A DNA stretch of 64,000 nucleotides from contig JAHEJW010000007.1 of the NCBI GenBank assembly GCA_024638655.1, positions 42,862 through 106,861 of the forward strand, read 5' to 3'. This document shows positions 8,762 to 18,712 of the stretch, piece by piece (the stretch's first letter is position 1; every line of letters begins with the position of its first letter). Source of the stretch: a bacterium (GTDB lineage Bacteria; Actinomycetota; Acidimicrobiia; Spongiisociales; ZC4RG35). Made by a program: the position numbers and the translations under genes. Below the pieces are notes generated by a model. The model was not told where the DNA came from. It searched no databases and saw nothing but the letters and a program-made list of their open reading frames with translations.

Positions 8762-9042
8762 TGGCCGGAGAGGCCGTCGGCTGTGTCAGCGAGGTCGAGG
8801 TCTCTGGTGGTGATGCCGCCTTCACTGTGGGTGGAGAGTGTGAGGGTCACTTTGCTCCAGCGGATGTCGATGTCTGGATGGTGATTGGCTTTCTCGGCTT
8901 CCAATGCCACGCGGGTGACAAACCCCATCGACTGACCGAAGTCGGAGAACTCGTATGTGCGACTAATCCCCTCTCCGTCGCGGCTCCAGGCAGGGTGGGC
9001 CTCGATGAATGCATCGATTTCTGTATCTGATACGAGCGCCAT
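8746..9042 (-). CDS. 4a-hydroxytetrahydrobiopterin (pterin-4a-carbinolamine) dehydratase family protein
   Basis: A 98-residue protein with the PCD/DCoH signature EAEKANHHPDIDIRW followed by VTLTLSTHSEGGITTRDLDL. This family recycles the oxidised pterin cofactor of aromatic amino-acid hydroxylases or has a related moonlighting role. The ATG at 9042 gives the canonical length; longer in-frame extensions run into the divergent recO start region. It converges on the hydratase gene with a 16-bp tail overlap. No pterin-dependent hydroxylase is seen in this window. Confidence 0.88.
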   Translation of the reverse strand: MALVSDTEIDAFIEAHPAWSRDGEGISRTYEFSDFGQSMGFVTRVALEAEKANHHPDIDIRWSKVTLTLSTHSEGGITTRDLDLADTADGLSGHQNSG

Positions 9043-9082
9043 AACGTCGAGACTAGGTCGTCGCCCGAATACCCTGTCGCCG

Positions 9083-9799
9083 ATGGGTCTCAAACACGAC
9101 CAGGGCATCGTGCTCCGCTCGTATCCGTTCGGGGAGGCTGATCGGGTTGTCGTCTTGCTCAGCCCGAACAGCGGCAAGGTTCGCACGGTTGCCAAGGGAG
9201 TGCGCAAGACCAAGAGCCGATTTGGCGGACGTCTGGAGCCATTTACCCACGTCGATCTGGTCCTCTATGAGGGTCGCAATCTCGACACCATCACCCAGGT
9301 GGCCGTCCTGGAGCCGTTTCCCAGGCTGCGGGCCGACCTCGATGCGGTCATCGCGGCAGGGACGATGGTCGAGGCGGCCGACGCCGTCGCTCAAGAGGAG
9401 GAGTCGTCGGTGCGTCTCTTCCTGTTGCTGCAAAGGGGTCTCAGAGCATTGGAGGCCGGCAAGTTCGCCCCTGACCTGATAACCAGTTTCCTACTGAAAC
9501 TGGCCGACGTGGTCGGGGTCGCACCTGCTCTCGTCCAGTGCGCTTCCTGCGGGAGGCTCGATGGGCTCCACCGTTTTTCGTTCGGAGCCGGTGGAGTCGT
9601 CTGTGATGCATGCGTCGTTGAGGGGACCGTCCGTCTCCGAGATGGCATCACCATGTATCTCGCCGGCCTGGCCGAGGCCGACCTGAGCGCCCTTCCGGTC
9701 TCCGACGTGTCGTTTTCGGGTGAGGCCATGGGAATCGCCCGCCGGTTCGTCGAGTATCACCTCGATCGCAAGCTCACCTCTTTGGCGGTGATGGAGTGA
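9083..9799 (+). CDS. recO: DNA repair protein RecO
   Basis: Recombination mediator of the RecFOR pathway that loads RecA and anneals SSB-coated DNA. The 238-residue product begins MGLKHDQGIVLRS, the usual N-terminal OB-fold start, and has a zinc-ribbon CASC ... CDAC pair near residues 152-178. The ATG at 9083 matches family starts; the longer frame upstream overlaps the pterin dehydratase gene. Its stop overlaps the uppS GTG start. Divergent from the dehydratase gene, with 40 bp between starts. Confidence 0.95.
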   Translation: MGLKHDQGIVLRSYPFGEADRVVVLLSPNSGKVRTVAKGVRKTKSRFGGRLEPFTHVDLVLYEGRNLDTITQVAVLEPFPRLRADLDAVIAAGTMVEAADAVAQEEESSVRLFLLLQRGLRALEAGKFAPDLITSFLLKLADVVGVAPALVQCASCGRLDGLHRFSFGAGGVVCDACVVEGTVRLRDGITMYLAGLAEADLSALPVSDVSFSGEAMGIARRFVEYHLDRKLTSLAVME

Positions 9800-10557
9800 C
9801 CCTCGATCTCGACCGGCTCGACCCCGATCGAATCCCCGCTCATGTGGGGCTGATCCTCGACGGCAATGGTCGCTGGGCAAATGCCCGGGGGCTTCCTCGC
9901 ACCGCCGGGCACCTCGCAGGAGAGGAGGCGCTCTTCGACAGCGTTCAGGGAGCTCTCGAAATCGGGATCAAATGGGTCACTGCGTTCACCTTCTCCACCG
10001 AGAACTGGTCACGCTCGGAAGACGAGGTCGAGTTCCTGATGTGGTTCAACGAAGACCTGTTAACTCGCCGCCGAGACGAACTCCACCAGGAGGGGGTGCG
10101 CATGCGGTTTGCGGGTGACATGGATGACTCCCGAATCCCTGACCGCAATCGCAAACATATGGCTGAGGCCGAAGATCTGACGAGGGAGAACGATCGGCTC
10201 AATCTGGTGTTTGCCTTCAACTACGGCAGCCGGCGAGAGATAACAGAGGCTGCGCGTGCCGTCGCAGACTGGGTGTCCACCGGTGATCTGGAGGTGGCCG
10301 ACATAGACGAGAGAGTTTTGTCAGGAGCGATGTACGTACCGGAGATGCCCGACTTGGACCTTGTCATCAGGTCTTCGGGGGAGCACCGCCTGTCCAACTT
10401 CCTCTTGTGGCAGGCCGCCTACGCCGAGTTCTACTTCCCCGGCATCCTTTGGCCCGACTTCAATCGCTATTCGCTCCTGGACGCCGTCGTCGAGTACCAG
10501 ACGCGCGACCGTCGATTCGGCGCGGCCGACGACCATCCCGAGGCCCAGATTGACTAG
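9796..10557 (+). CDS. uppS: Isoprenyl transferase (undecaprenyl diphosphate synthase family)
   Basis: cis-Prenyltransferase that condenses isopentenyl diphosphate to make the polyprenyl carrier for cell-wall synthesis. The 253-residue product has ILDGNGRWANARGLPRTAGH (catalytic Asp and phosphate-binding site) and the C-terminal IRSSGEHRLSNFLLWQAAYA and EFYF motifs. The GTG start overlaps the recO stop. Chain length (C50 or C55) cannot be read from the sequence. Confidence 0.95.
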   Translation: MTLDLDRLDPDRIPAHVGLILDGNGRWANARGLPRTAGHLAGEEALFDSVQGALEIGIKWVTAFTFSTENWSRSEDEVEFLMWFNEDLLTRRRDELHQEGVRMRFAGDMDDSRIPDRNRKHMAEAEDLTRENDRLNLVFAFNYGSRREITEAARAVADWVSTGDLEVADIDERVLSGAMYVPEMPDLDLVIRSSGEHRLSNFLLWQAAYAEFYFPGILWPDFNRYSLLDAVVEYQTRDRRFGAADDHPEAQID

Positions 10558-10590
10558 GCGGGGGATCCAGGCCACCGTTGACCCCGGCAA

Positions 10591-11898
10591 ATGGCAGAAG
10601 TGACACTCGACACAATCTCGAATCTCGCCAAGAGGCGCGGATTCGTCTTCCAGTCTTCTGAAATCTACGGAGGGCTTAGGTCTGCATACGACTACGGGCC
10701 GCTCGGAGCCGAACTGCTCCGCAACGTCAAGGCCGAATGGTGGCACACCATGGTCCAGATCCGCCCGGACGTCGTGGGTCTCGACTCGGCCATCATCCAA
10801 GCTCGTCAGGTCTGGCAAGCCTCGGGCCACGAGGAAGTCTTCACCGACCCGATGGTGGAATGCCGCAACTGCAACTCCCGACACCGGCTCGACAAGCTCG
10901 AGGATCCGAGTCAGTGCCCGACATGCGGGGTAAGGGGCGAGCTCACCGATCCCCGGAACTTCAACCTGATGCTCAGGACGCACATGGGCCCAGTCGAGTC
11001 CGAGGAGAACCTGGTGTACTTGAGACCGGAGACGGCTCAAGGGATATTCATCAACTACGAGAGCATCCGACGCACCAACCGTCTCAAGCTGCCTTTCGGG
11101 ATCGCCCAGATCGGGAAGGCGTTTCGCAACGAAATCACGCCGGGTCAGTTCGTCTTCCGGACCAGAGAGTTCGAGCAGATGGAAATGGAGTTCTTCTGCC
11201 GGCCCGAGGAGGCAGACCAATGGTTCGAGTACTGGAGGGAGCACCGGTTCCAGTGGTATGTCGACCTTGGCATCGATCCGGAGAACCTCCGCCTGAGAGC
11301 CCACGAGAACGACGAGCTCAGCCACTACTCGGCGGGGACCGCCGATGTCGAATACCGGTTCCCCTGGGGTTGGGATGAGTTGGAGGGTTTGGCAAACCGC
11401 ACCGACTTCGATCTACGCCAGCACACGGAGCACGCCGGGGAGGATCTCCGCTATTTCGACCAGGAATCGGATGAGCGTTTCTTCCCTTATGTGATCGAGC
11501 CGGCTGCCGGAGCCACCAGAGCAATGTTCGCTTTCATGATCGACGCCTACACAGAGGAAATGGTCAACGACGAGTCCAGGGTGGTCCTCAAGCTGGACCA
11601 CCGGCTGGCTCCGTACAAGGTTGCGGTACTCCCGCTGTCGAAGAAGGACGAGCTGATCCAACCTGCCGAGAAACTGGCGGAGTCGCTCCGTCGCAGGTGG
11701 ATGGTCGAACTCGACGTGACTCAGTCGATTGGTCGGAGGTACCGCCGCCAGGACGAGATCGGGACACCTTGGTGCGTCACCGTGGACTTCGACACCCTGG
11801 AGGACAATGCTGTGACCGTCCGTGACCGGGACACCATGGACCAGGATCGTGTTTCGATCGATGGGGTCGAGGATTACCTGGCCGCAAGGCTCGGGTGA
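10591..11898 (+). CDS. glyQS: Glycyl-tRNA synthetase, homodimeric (alpha2) type
   Basis: Class II aminoacyl-tRNA synthetase charging tRNA-Gly. The 435-residue product has the insertion zinc finger CRNC ... CPTCG (near 91-113), class II motif 2 region ([23 protein letters not shown] spans about 180-203) and the C-terminal anticodon-binding domain ([12 protein letters not shown] onward). This single-chain form is typical of actinobacteria, in contrast to the alpha2beta2 enzyme of many other bacteria. It starts 33 bp after uppS on the same strand. Confidence 0.96.
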   Translation: MAEVTLDTISNLAKRRGFVFQSSEIYGGLRSAYDYGPLGAELLRNVKAEWWHTMVQIRPDVVGLDSAIIQARQVWQASGHEEVFTDPMVECRNCNSRHRLDKLEDPSQCPTCGVRGELTDPRNFNLMLRTHMGPVESEENLVYLRPETAQGIFINYESIRRTNRLKLPFGIAQIGKAFRNEITPGQFVFRTREFEQMEMEFFCRPEEADQWFEYWREHRFQWYVDLGIDPENLRLRAHENDELSHYSAGTADVEYRFPWGWDELEGLANRTDFDLRQHTEHAGEDLRYFDQESDERFFPYVIEPAAGATRAMFAFMIDAYTEEMVNDESRVVLKLDHRLAPYKVAVLPLSKKDELIQPAEKLAESLRRRWMVELDVTQSIGRRYRRQDEIGTPWCVTVDFDTLEDNAVTVRDRDTMDQDRVSIDGVEDYLAARLG

Positions 11899-11968
11899 GT
11901 CCGGCGAACCGGATTGGGCCCAGATCCGTAATGCCTTTCGGTAGGAGAGCCTGTGTCTCATCGAGGCT

Positions 11969-12760
11969 GTGATGGAACCCGATCTTCGAGGTGAGAGTGT
12001 GAGATGGTCGATTGTCGGATGGATAGCCGCCGCAATAGTCGTGGTAGTCGGAGGCGCATATGCATGGTTCTGGTTCGCCGGAGGCTCGGGTGAGCCGTCG
12101 ACCGAACTGACGACCCCGACGATCGCTGGAACCGACACCACCCTCGGCACAACGGCGAGCACTCGATCCACAACCGAAACGACCGTGGGAACGACGACGG
12201 GTGCGTCGTCCACCGGTCCCGCCTCCTTTGTGCTCGATTCGACGCGAAGCCTGGCGAGTTTCGAACTAGACGAAGAGTTGCGGGGCTCCCCTCAGCGTGT
12301 CGTCGGAACGACCGACCAGGTTGCCGGCCAGGTGCGTCTCGACATAACTGATCTGTCCACGGTCGAGTTCTCCGAGATAGTGATCAACGCCCGCACCTTT
12401 CAAACCGACTCGGGCCAGCGGGACCGAGCAATTCGAGGTCCGGTGATTTTGGACTCGGCAAGCGACGAGTTCGAGTTCATAACGTTTTCGGTCAAATCGG
12501 TGGACGGCTTACCCGACGAGGTGGTCCCCGGTGACACTCTCGAGCTCACCGTCACCGGCGATCTCACAGTAAAAGGCATTACCAACGAAGAGACGTTCGA
12601 CGTGTCCGCCACGCTCGTCGACCAGGAGAACATCGAAGGTTCGGCGGGCGCCATCATTTCCAGGGATCGATACGGAATCGGGATACCCAACGTTCCCAGC
12701 GTGGCCAATGTGAGTGACGAGGTGGCTCTGATCTTGGAGTTCGTCCTAACCGCGAGTTGA
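11969..12760 (+). CDS. Membrane-anchored YceI-family protein
   Basis: A 263-residue exported protein. A short cytoplasmic N-terminus is followed by one membrane helix (about 13-37), a Thr/Ser-rich linker (about 45-85) and a YceI domain (about 88-260: FVLDSTRSLASF, ARTFQTDSGQRDRAIRG, LTVTGDLTVKGITNEETFDV). YceI domains form a lipocalin-like barrel that binds isoprenoids or other amphiphiles. GTG at 11969 and ATG at 11972 are both possible starts. The stop lies 47 bp before dnaG. Confidence 0.88.
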   Translation: MMEPDLRGESVRWSIVGWIAAAIVVVVGGAYAWFWFAGGSGEPSTELTTPTIAGTDTTLGTTASTRSTTETTVGTTTGASSTGPASFVLDSTRSLASFELDEELRGSPQRVVGTTDQVAGQVRLDITDLSTVEFSEIVINARTFQTDSGQRDRAIRGPVILDSASDEFEFITFSVKSVDGLPDEVVPGDTLELTVTGDLTVKGITNEETFDVSATLVDQENIEGSAGAIISRDRYGIGIPNVPSVANVSDEVALILEFVLTAS

Positions 12761-12807
12761 GCAAGCCCGGCACGAGATTCGGCCCTCGACCTTATTATCG
12801 AGTCGAG

Positions 12808-14556
12808 ATGGCAGACCGCGGCGATATCGATCGAGTGCGAGAGGCCACCGATCTGGTCGACCTGTTCGCCGAAGTGACCAAGGTGCGACGATCCGGCCGC
12901 TCTTTCATGGCGGTCTGCCCGTTCCATCAGGAGAAGACTCCTTCGATGTCACTGGATCGAGCCAGAGGCCTTTACCACTGCTTCGGTTGTGGCGAGGGTG
13001 GCGACGTGTTCACCTTTCTCCAGAAGACTCAGGGGCTGGAGTTCACTGAGGCGCTCGAAAGCCTCGCCCGTAGGGCCGGGATCACCATCACGAGAGATCC
13101 AGAGGCGGCTCGCAAGCGGGGCAGGAGGGACGCAGCCGTTGCTGCCCTCAGGAGGGCGATCGACGTCTACCACGACCGTCTGAAGCGGTCGTCTGAAGCG
13201 GGCCCTGCCCGCGCCTACCTGCGTGGGCGTGGATACGACATCGATCTCATCGAAGAGTGGAAGCTTGGCTTCGCAGGAGTGGACTGGGACACAGCGGTGA
13301 AGGCATTACGAACGGCGGGTGTGGACGACCGTGCGATGCTCGAGGCAGGCCTAGCCAGACGTGGCCGACATGGTCTCTACGACGTCTTCAGGGGTCGTCT
13401 GATGTTCCCCATACACGACGTCAGGGGTGATGCCGTCGGCTTCGGAGGCAGACGGCTGGAAGAGATCGACGCCCAGGCGACCAACAATCCGGACGCCAAA
13501 TACGTCAACTCCGCAGATTCGATCGTCTACCAGAAGGCGCGGCTGCTCTTCGGATTGGACCGCGCTCGCGGGCCAATCGCAGACGAAGGCCGGGCTGTCG
13601 TAGTAGAGGGGTACACCGATGTGATCGCCATGCATCGAGCGGGGGTCAAAACGGCGGTCGCCACCTGCGGGACGGCACTCGGGGATGGCCACTTCGATCT
13701 GTTGAGGCGCTTCACCGAGCAGGTGGTTCTGGCCTTCGACTCCGATGAGGCCGGAACCAAGGCGGCCCTGCGCAGCGATGACCTTGAATCGCCGTTCCGA
13801 CTCGATCTCGATCTCCGAGTTGCTGTCATGCCTGATGGGCTTGATCCGGCCGACCTGGTCCAGGAGGGCCGGTCGGCCGAGTTGATAGAGGCGGTCGAGT
13901 CGGCACGACCTCTCCTCGAGCACCGTATCGAGCACGATGTCGAGCGTTTCGACGTATCGGGCCCGGAGGGGCGCGCTCGGGCGCTCCATGCCGCGGTCGC
14001 ACAACTCAAGCGGGTCAATGACGATATCGCCCGCACCGAATATGCGCGGTTTGTGGCCCGACTGATCGGGGTCGACCTGGACACCGTCCGGCGGGCTCTC
14101 GGGACTCGGTTGGCTGGAGCCAGGGGAAATGGCGCTGCACCCGGCAGGCCGCTTGATCGGGCGGAGGCGGAGTTGCTTCGAGTGGTCTTGCACAACCCTC
14201 CTGATCGGGGCGATGTTCGGCCTGAGGACTTCACGGATGAGCGTCTGCGGCGCGCATACCTAGCCGTCGCGGACGAGCTTGCCGATCTCGACGCCGGGAC
14301 CTCCGTCGACCTGACCTCACTTGAAGACGAGTCGACCGCAGGGCTCTTGCGGTCGCTCGCTATGGACGATCGACCGCTGCCCGACTGGACGGACCTGGAA
14401 AGAAGGCTGAAAGGCAAGCGTCTCGACGTCGAGATCGACGCACTTGAGTCGAGACTCGCCTCTCTCGACTCGGCAACGGACGATCACTCCGCAGCACTGA
14501 GAGAGCTCACGGAGCTCCAGAGGCAGAAGCGTGCTCTGACCCAGGAGCCGAGCTAG
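12808..14556 (+). CDS. dnaG: DNA primase DnaG
   Basis: Synthesises RNA primers at the replication fork. The 582-residue product has the N-terminal zinc ribbon (CPFHQEKTPS ... CFGCGEGGDV), the catalytic RNA polymerase domain with TOPRIM motifs VVVEGYTDVIAMH and LAFDSDEAG, and a C-terminal helicase-binding region. ATG 12808 (MADRGDIDRVREATDLVD) matches family starts; a TTG at 12757 overlapping the YceI stop would add 17 unusual residues. It lies directly upstream of the principal sigma factor gene, as in the macromolecular synthesis operon of other bacteria. Confidence 0.96.
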   Translation: MADRGDIDRVREATDLVDLFAEVTKVRRSGRSFMAVCPFHQEKTPSMSLDRARGLYHCFGCGEGGDVFTFLQKTQGLEFTEALESLARRAGITITRDPEAARKRGRRDAAVAALRRAIDVYHDRLKRSSEAGPARAYLRGRGYDIDLIEEWKLGFAGVDWDTAVKALRTAGVDDRAMLEAGLARRGRHGLYDVFRGRLMFPIHDVRGDAVGFGGRRLEEIDAQATNNPDAKYVNSADSIVYQKARLLFGLDRARGPIADEGRAVVVEGYTDVIAMHRAGVKTAVATCGTALGDGHFDLLRRFTEQVVLAFDSDEAGTKAALRSDDLESPFRLDLDLRVAVMPDGLDPADLVQEGRSAELIEAVESARPLLEHRIEHDVERFDVSGPEGRARALHAAVAQLKRVNDDIARTEYARFVARLIGVDLDTVRRALGTRLAGARGNGAAPGRPLDRAEAELLRVVLHNPPDRGDVRPEDFTDERLRRAYLAVADELADLDAGTSVDLTSLEDESTAGLLRSLAMDDRPLPDWTDLERRLKGKRLDVEIDALESRLASLDSATDDHSAALRELTELQRQKRALTQEPS

Positions 14557-14675
14557 ACAACAACCCCCTTACGAACCGATTCGGGTTGCGTCACACTGCT
14601 GAAGAGGGACAACAGTGTTCGAGATCTTCAGAGACGGACTAGCTTGGATGGCGGGATGAAGGCCTTTGTAGCCTG

Positions 14676-15803
14676 ATGAGTACAGACCTGACACGGGTCA
14701 CCAGCCTGCTGGTCAAACGAGCCAATCACCGCGGCTTCTTGACGATGGCCGAAGTCCAGCAGGAGCTGGAGGACATCGAGGCTCCAGGCGAGGCGTTCGA
14801 GAAGGTCGCCGACGAGCTTCGTCTCAAGGGAATCAAGCTCGTCGAGGAGGGGCCGGCCGTTGGCGAGGAGGTCGTCGAGGTCAGCCAGATCTCGGTGTCC
14901 GACCCGGTCAGGCTTTACTTGAACGAAATCGGCCGTTACCCCTTGCTCACCGCCCAGCAAGAAGTAGAGCTTGCCATGCGCATGGAAGGCGGCAGGAGGG
15001 CTCTGGCACGACTAACCAGTGATGAGCTCGACGACGACGATCGAGCGTTCCTCAAGCACGAGGTCGAGATCGGGGAAGGAGCCCATCATCAGCTGGTCCA
15101 GTCCAACCTGAGACTGGTGGTCGCTCTGGCCAGGCGGTACGTCGGGCGAGGGATGTCTCTCCTCGACCTGATACAGGAGGGGAACGTGGGCTTGATGAGA
15201 GCCGTGGAGCGGTTCGACTACCGCCGTGGCTTCAAGTTCTCTACCTATGCGACCTGGTGGATACGCCAAGCGATCTCTCGGGCCATGGCCGACCAGGGGC
15301 GGACCATACGGATGCCGATCCATGTGCTCGATGCGGTCAACAAACTGACGAGGGCACAACGAGAGCTGACACAGACCCTGGGGCGGTCGCCCACACTCGA
15401 AGAGTTGGCCGAAGACCTCGACCTGGAAGTGACGCGGGTTGCCGAGCTGCGCCGAATCGCTCAGGACACCGTGTCTTTGGAGACGCCGGTCGGTGAGGAC
15501 GAGGACGGGACTCTCGGAGACCTCGTCGAAGATCACGACTCCCTCGCTCCTGCAGACGTGGCCACTTTCACTTCCCTCCAGGACCAGCTCTCCGAGGCAT
15601 TGGAGGGACTGAACGAGAGGGAGCGTCAGGTGCTCATCATGAGGTTCGGACTGGCCGATGGCCGAACCCGAACGCTTGAAGAGGTGGGTGCCCACTTCAA
15701 CGTCACCAGGGAGAGGATCCGCCAATTGGAGACCAAGGCCCTCGCGAAGCTCCGCCATCCGGACAAGTCGGGCAAGCTGGAGGGTTTCCTGGAGAGCATT
15801 TAG
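14676..15803 (+). CDS. rpoD: Principal RNA polymerase sigma factor (sigma-70, RpoD/SigA)
   Basis: Housekeeping sigma subunit of 375 residues. A short region 1.1-like N-terminus is followed by region 1.2 ([20 protein letters not shown]), region 2 with [39 protein letters not shown] and the melting motif [13 protein letters not shown], region 3, and region 4 HTH ([20 protein letters not shown]). The non-conserved 1.2-2.1 spacer is short and acidic. ATG 14676 is used. The 119 bp between dnaG and this gene carry no ORF and may hold its own promoter, which I could not place with confidence. Confidence 0.96.
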   Translation: MSTDLTRVTSLLVKRANHRGFLTMAEVQQELEDIEAPGEAFEKVADELRLKGIKLVEEGPAVGEEVVEVSQISVSDPVRLYLNEIGRYPLLTAQQEVELAMRMEGGRRALARLTSDELDDDDRAFLKHEVEIGEGAHHQLVQSNLRLVVALARRYVGRGMSLLDLIQEGNVGLMRAVERFDYRRGFKFSTYATWWIRQAISRAMADQGRTIRMPIHVLDAVNKLTRAQRELTQTLGRSPTLEELAEDLDLEVTRVAELRRIAQDTVSLETPVGEDEDGTLGDLVEDHDSLAPADVATFTSLQDQLSEALEGLNERERQVLIMRFGLADGRTRTLEEVGAHFNVTRERIRQLETKALAKLRHPDKSGKLEGFLESI

Positions 15804-15871
15804 CTGCTCAACGGCCAACTCGGTGTTTCCGGTCCCGATTGGTAACCTGTGGCTTCGCCAGCCGGCGACCT

Positions 15872-15944
15872 TCCGCGGTAGCTCAATTGGCAGAGCAGTG
15901 GACTGTTAATCCATTGGTTGTAGGTTCGAGTCCTACCCGCGGAG
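15872..15944 (+). tRNA. tRNA-Asn (anticodon GTT)
   Basis: A complete 73-nt cloverleaf: acceptor TCCGCGG pairs with CCGCGGA, D arm GCTC/GAGC, anticodon stem GTGGA/TCCAT with loop CTGTTAA (GTT at 15905-15907), and T arm GTAGG/CCTAC around TTCGAGT. No CCA is encoded. This is the only full-length copy; four partial copies of its 3' half follow downstream, so it is the presumed integration target (attB) of the accessory array. Confidence 0.98.
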
Positions 15945-16068
15945 CTATCTCAGTCAGGAAGCCCTCCAGTACTACACAGCCGGATAAGGTCGAGGCACTT
16001 CCGATCAACGAACAAGCTCGAAAAGAGACCAAGGTCTCGTCCGAGGAGCCTTTCAAGGAGACCGCGAC

Positions 16069-16506
16069 ATGAGAATCACCGAGGCCGTCGTGATCGATCG
16101 GCCGTTGGAGGAGGTTTGGGCGGCCTTCGACAACCCGGAGACCTTGAAACGATGGCAACCAACCCTGGAGAGCTTCGAGCACATGTCGGGTGAGCCCGGC
16201 CAGCCAGGCGCCCAGTCGCGGCTGGTCTACGTCGAAGGGAAGCGCACAATCGAGATGACGGAAACCGTGCTCGAACGGGGTGAGGGTTACCTGTCCGGCG
16301 AGTACCTGGTGGGCGGTTCGGTGTCACCCACTGTCAACCGGGTCGACAATGTCTTCGAGAGACTGGACAGCTCTACCAGATGGCGCATGGTGTCCGAGTT
16401 TCGCTTCAGTGGCATTGAGCGATTCGTGATGCCTCTGATGAAGGCCATGTTTGCCAAGCGCATTCGCGACGATATGCGGCGGTTCAAAGAAGTGGTTGAG
16501 GCCTAA
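16069..16506 (+). CDS. SRPBCC (START-like) family protein
   Basis: A 145-residue predicted cytoplasmic protein with the polyketide-cyclase/START-like pattern: N-terminal strand ITEAVVIDRPLEEVWAAFDN, LKRWQPTLESF, then beta strands ending in a C-terminal helix (MRRFKEVVEA). The fold binds hydrophobic ligands; ligand unknown. It is the first cargo gene after tRNA-Asn (125 bp downstream). ATG 16069 gives the expected N-terminus. Confidence 0.82.
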   Translation: MRITEAVVIDRPLEEVWAAFDNPETLKRWQPTLESFEHMSGEPGQPGAQSRLVYVEGKRTIEMTETVLERGEGYLSGEYLVGGSVSPTVNRVDNVFERLDSSTRWRMVSEFRFSGIERFVMPLMKAMFAKRIRDDMRRFKEVVEA

Positions 16507-16621
16507 GGCATAGCGACACGCCCTAGCCACCCGCAACGACACCGGGCGGGAATCTGTGCCGGTGGTTGGCGGCGTGCGACGATCTTGCCGCTCCGGGTTC
16601 TTCGGCTGGCTCAACCCTCTC

Positions 16622-17137
16622 TCAAAAGAACCAGGGGTAGTCGCCGCGAATCAAGACGAACACGATCAAGAAGATCCCAAAGACCAGACTCAACGCCCCG
16701 AGTGATCCTCCGGCTAACGCCCGGCCCCTCCCCAGCCCGGTTTCGTGAGCACGTTTGAGCCCTTCCCTCGCCAGAAGAACGGCCGCCGGGCCGATCAAGA
16801 AGGGAGCCCAGATGAAGTAGGCACCATACGAAACGACGGACAGGATGCCTGCCCACATTCCGGCGGAGGCTGGTCGGTTCCTACCGTCTTCGGCTTTCTT
16901 CATACCCCCGCGGACCAATAGCCCGTAGACCAGACCCACCACGATCAACCCAGAGACCGCGATGAACGCGAGGTTCTCCCAGAAGATGCTCCACCCCTCC
17001 CACTCATTAACCACCACTGCCACCACAGCGTGGACCACTTCGACGGTCAGAAACACCCATGTTGCCCAGACAAGCCATGTTCGCCGTTGAACCCGCCGCT
17101 CCGCTGGGATGTTGGTCGGCCTGACTGCCGCATTCAT
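16622..17137 (-). CDS. Four-helix membrane protein, DUF4190-like
   Basis: A 171-residue predicted membrane protein with four hydrophobic segments (about residues 22-44, 52-78, 92-122, 141-166). The C-terminal pair, with a small-residue-rich ALAGGSLGALSLVFGIFLI stretch, recalls DUF4190-type proteins. ATG 17137 is chosen because GGGAGA precedes it at good spacing. Function unknown. It lies opposite to the SRPBCC gene in the first array module. Confidence 0.6.
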   Translation of the reverse strand: MNAAVRPTNIPAERRVQRRTWLVWATWVFLTVEVVHAVVAVVVNEWEGWSIFWENLAFIAVSGLIVVGLVYGLLVRGGMKKAEDGRNRPASAGMWAGILSVVSYGAYFIWAPFLIGPAAVLLAREGLKRAHETGLGRGRALAGGSLGALSLVFGIFLIVFVLIRGDYPWFF

Positions 17138-17951
17138 ATTCCATCTCCCTTCGGTGATGTCCGCGCAAGCCGCGGTGCTCTCGATGACGCGAGGCGTCCA
17201 ATAACTCAACAATGCATCGCAGAGTCGAGAGGGCAGGTCGGCCTCAAAGATCGACGCCGGTGGTTGCCACCCCGGGGCTGCTCGTCGGTTGGGCCTTAGA
17301 TGCAGCGCCGCGGACCGGGCCGCCTAAGTAGCCCGAATCATACAACTCGCAGGGTTGCATCGCGCACCACCCTGAAAAGGTGCGAAGGCCTGACCGATAG
17401 GCTGCAGGGTCGCGGGTGATATCGAGGCCCTGAGATAGTTGGCTGCGGCTTTTGTGGCTTTGGTACAAGGGTTCTCGGGTTCGGACTCTCAATCATTGGT
17501 TGTGGGTTCGAGTCCTACTCGCCGAGCCTTCTCACCTGGTAGTTGCCCGATGAACGGTCGCTTCGGCCGACTCATAGACGATGTCACCGTCGCACTACTC
17601 CTTGCCGCCAGATCTCTCTATTGACAGCTTGAGGCTCTTTCGGATATCTTCTCGCATGACTCATGGTCGCGATGCTTTGCGCCACGTCCCAGGTTGGCGC
17701 GGGAGACCAGGACGTCGATAGGCGGCCGACCTCGAAGGAGTGTGCAAAGGCGACGGCACAAGGATGACTACGCCGGGTGGCCATCCGCCCGGATTTGGCC
17801 TGGTGCCCTGGAGGACAGACGTCGACTCACCTGGTGACCGGCGGATGGCGCTTCCACAGACACCCAACTTTGCACCATTTGGACACCTACCTCTCCACCA
17901 TTCAACGGGTTGAACGGCGGCCCAACCGGTGCCTCTGATTTAGGAGTAGTA
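17138..17951. other. Gene-poor 0.8 kb containing array repeat copy 2
   Basis: No convincing coding sequence, on either strand. It contains the diverged tRNA-Asn 3' copy at 17483-17527. The rest probably consists of module ends and the upstream region of the secreted-protein gene at 17952. Confidence 0.5.
17483..17527 (+). repeat. tRNA-Asn 3'-end direct repeat, copy 2 (diverged)
   Basis: Aligns to tRNA-Asn from GGACT of the anticodon stem to GAGC with five mismatches and one gap over 46 columns. The T arm still pairs (GTGGG/CCTAC), but the anticodon loop has changed (CTCAAT instead of GTTAATC). No D arm or 5' acceptor strand precedes it, so it is not a tRNA gene. Confidence 0.85.
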
Positions 17952-18536
17952 GTGAAGCAACGATTTCGCACCCTTATTGGATTCTTGGCAGTCACAGTTG
18001 TGTTGGGAGCGCTGCCAGCCCTGGCTGATCCACCTGAGACCTCGGAAGAACCGATCTTCGTGTTGTTCCCGGACTTCGAGCATGACATGGTCGTGTTCTG
18101 GAATATCACTCGAGCGGATTTCTGTGACTGGTCCGACATAGGTTTCGAGGGCGATCCGCCGGTCATCGAGCTGGTCGAGGCCAAAGGCAAGGAAACCGGC
18201 CAAGGGGCCTTTGTCGCATCGTGGCAGGCGTCCCGCGACCTCGAGTTGTGGAAACTCGACGATCCAGGGAACCCTCAGAACGCCTGTGCTGATACCGACG
18301 GTCAGGATGGCCCCTGGGCTAGCGGCTCTGCGAGGGTCACCGGCAATGACAACGATCTTGATGTGTCCGGAACCCGCCGCAACTCATTTGGTCACCGAGG
18401 ACAAGGAAAGGTCACCGACGTAAGTGGCGATCGGTGGCACTACTCGTGGAACTTCACGGCTCAGTGCTCTGTTGACTGCTCCGTCGACTTCGTGGTGAGG
18501 ACCCAGAACACCAATCTTCACAAGATCAAGAAGTAG
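17952..18536 (+). CDS. Secreted protein of unknown function
   Basis: A 194-residue protein with a clear Sec signal peptide: basic start (VKQRFR), hydrophobic core LIGFLAVTVVLGALP and an ALA-DPP cleavage site near residue 25. The GTG at 17952 is chosen because AGGAG lies 5 nt upstream; an ATG at 17910 would place residues before the signal. The mature part is soluble, with four cysteines (CDW, CADTDG, CSVDCS) that could form disulphides. No family recognised. It is the only gene of array module 2 and is followed by strong hairpins. Confidence 0.75.
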   Translation: MKQRFRTLIGFLAVTVVLGALPALADPPETSEEPIFVLFPDFEHDMVVFWNITRADFCDWSDIGFEGDPPVIELVEAKGKETGQGAFVASWQASRDLELWKLDDPGNPQNACADTDGQDGPWASGSARVTGNDNDLDVSGTRRNSFGHRGQGKVTDVSGDRWHYSWNFTAQCSVDCSVDFVVRTQNTNLHKIKK

Positions 18537-18550
18537 CGGGACCTAGCTGG

Positions 18551-18614
18551 CTGCTCCCCGGTGATGAGTTCGGGGAGCAGCTGCCGGAGGCCTCGTGACC
18601 ATGATTGCCTCCGG
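18551..18614 (+). terminator. Two consecutive strong hairpins after the secreted-protein gene
   Basis: CTGCTCCCCG (18551-18560) pairs perfectly with CGGGGAGCAG (18571-18580), and CCGGAGGC (18584-18591) pairs perfectly with GCCTCCGG (18607-18614). They begin 14 bp after the stop codon. There is no T-run. They probably end transcription of the module 2 gene before the next repeat. Confidence 0.65.
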
Positions 18615-18712
18615 TAGAGTGCTGCTGAGGCCTCCGCTACAGCAGATGACTTTCGCTGTTCGGTAGGCCGTCACCTGGACTTATGACCTGTGAACACACC
18701 GGTGATTGCCGC

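Noticed and set aside
14557..14675. A defined promoter for the sigma factor gene
   Set aside because: Possible -35 and -10 like strings exist in the 119-bp gap but none is good enough to name.
17483..17527. A second tRNA gene at repeat copy 2
   Set aside because: Only the T arm and 3' acceptor strand are present; no complementary 5' acceptor or D arm is found upstream.
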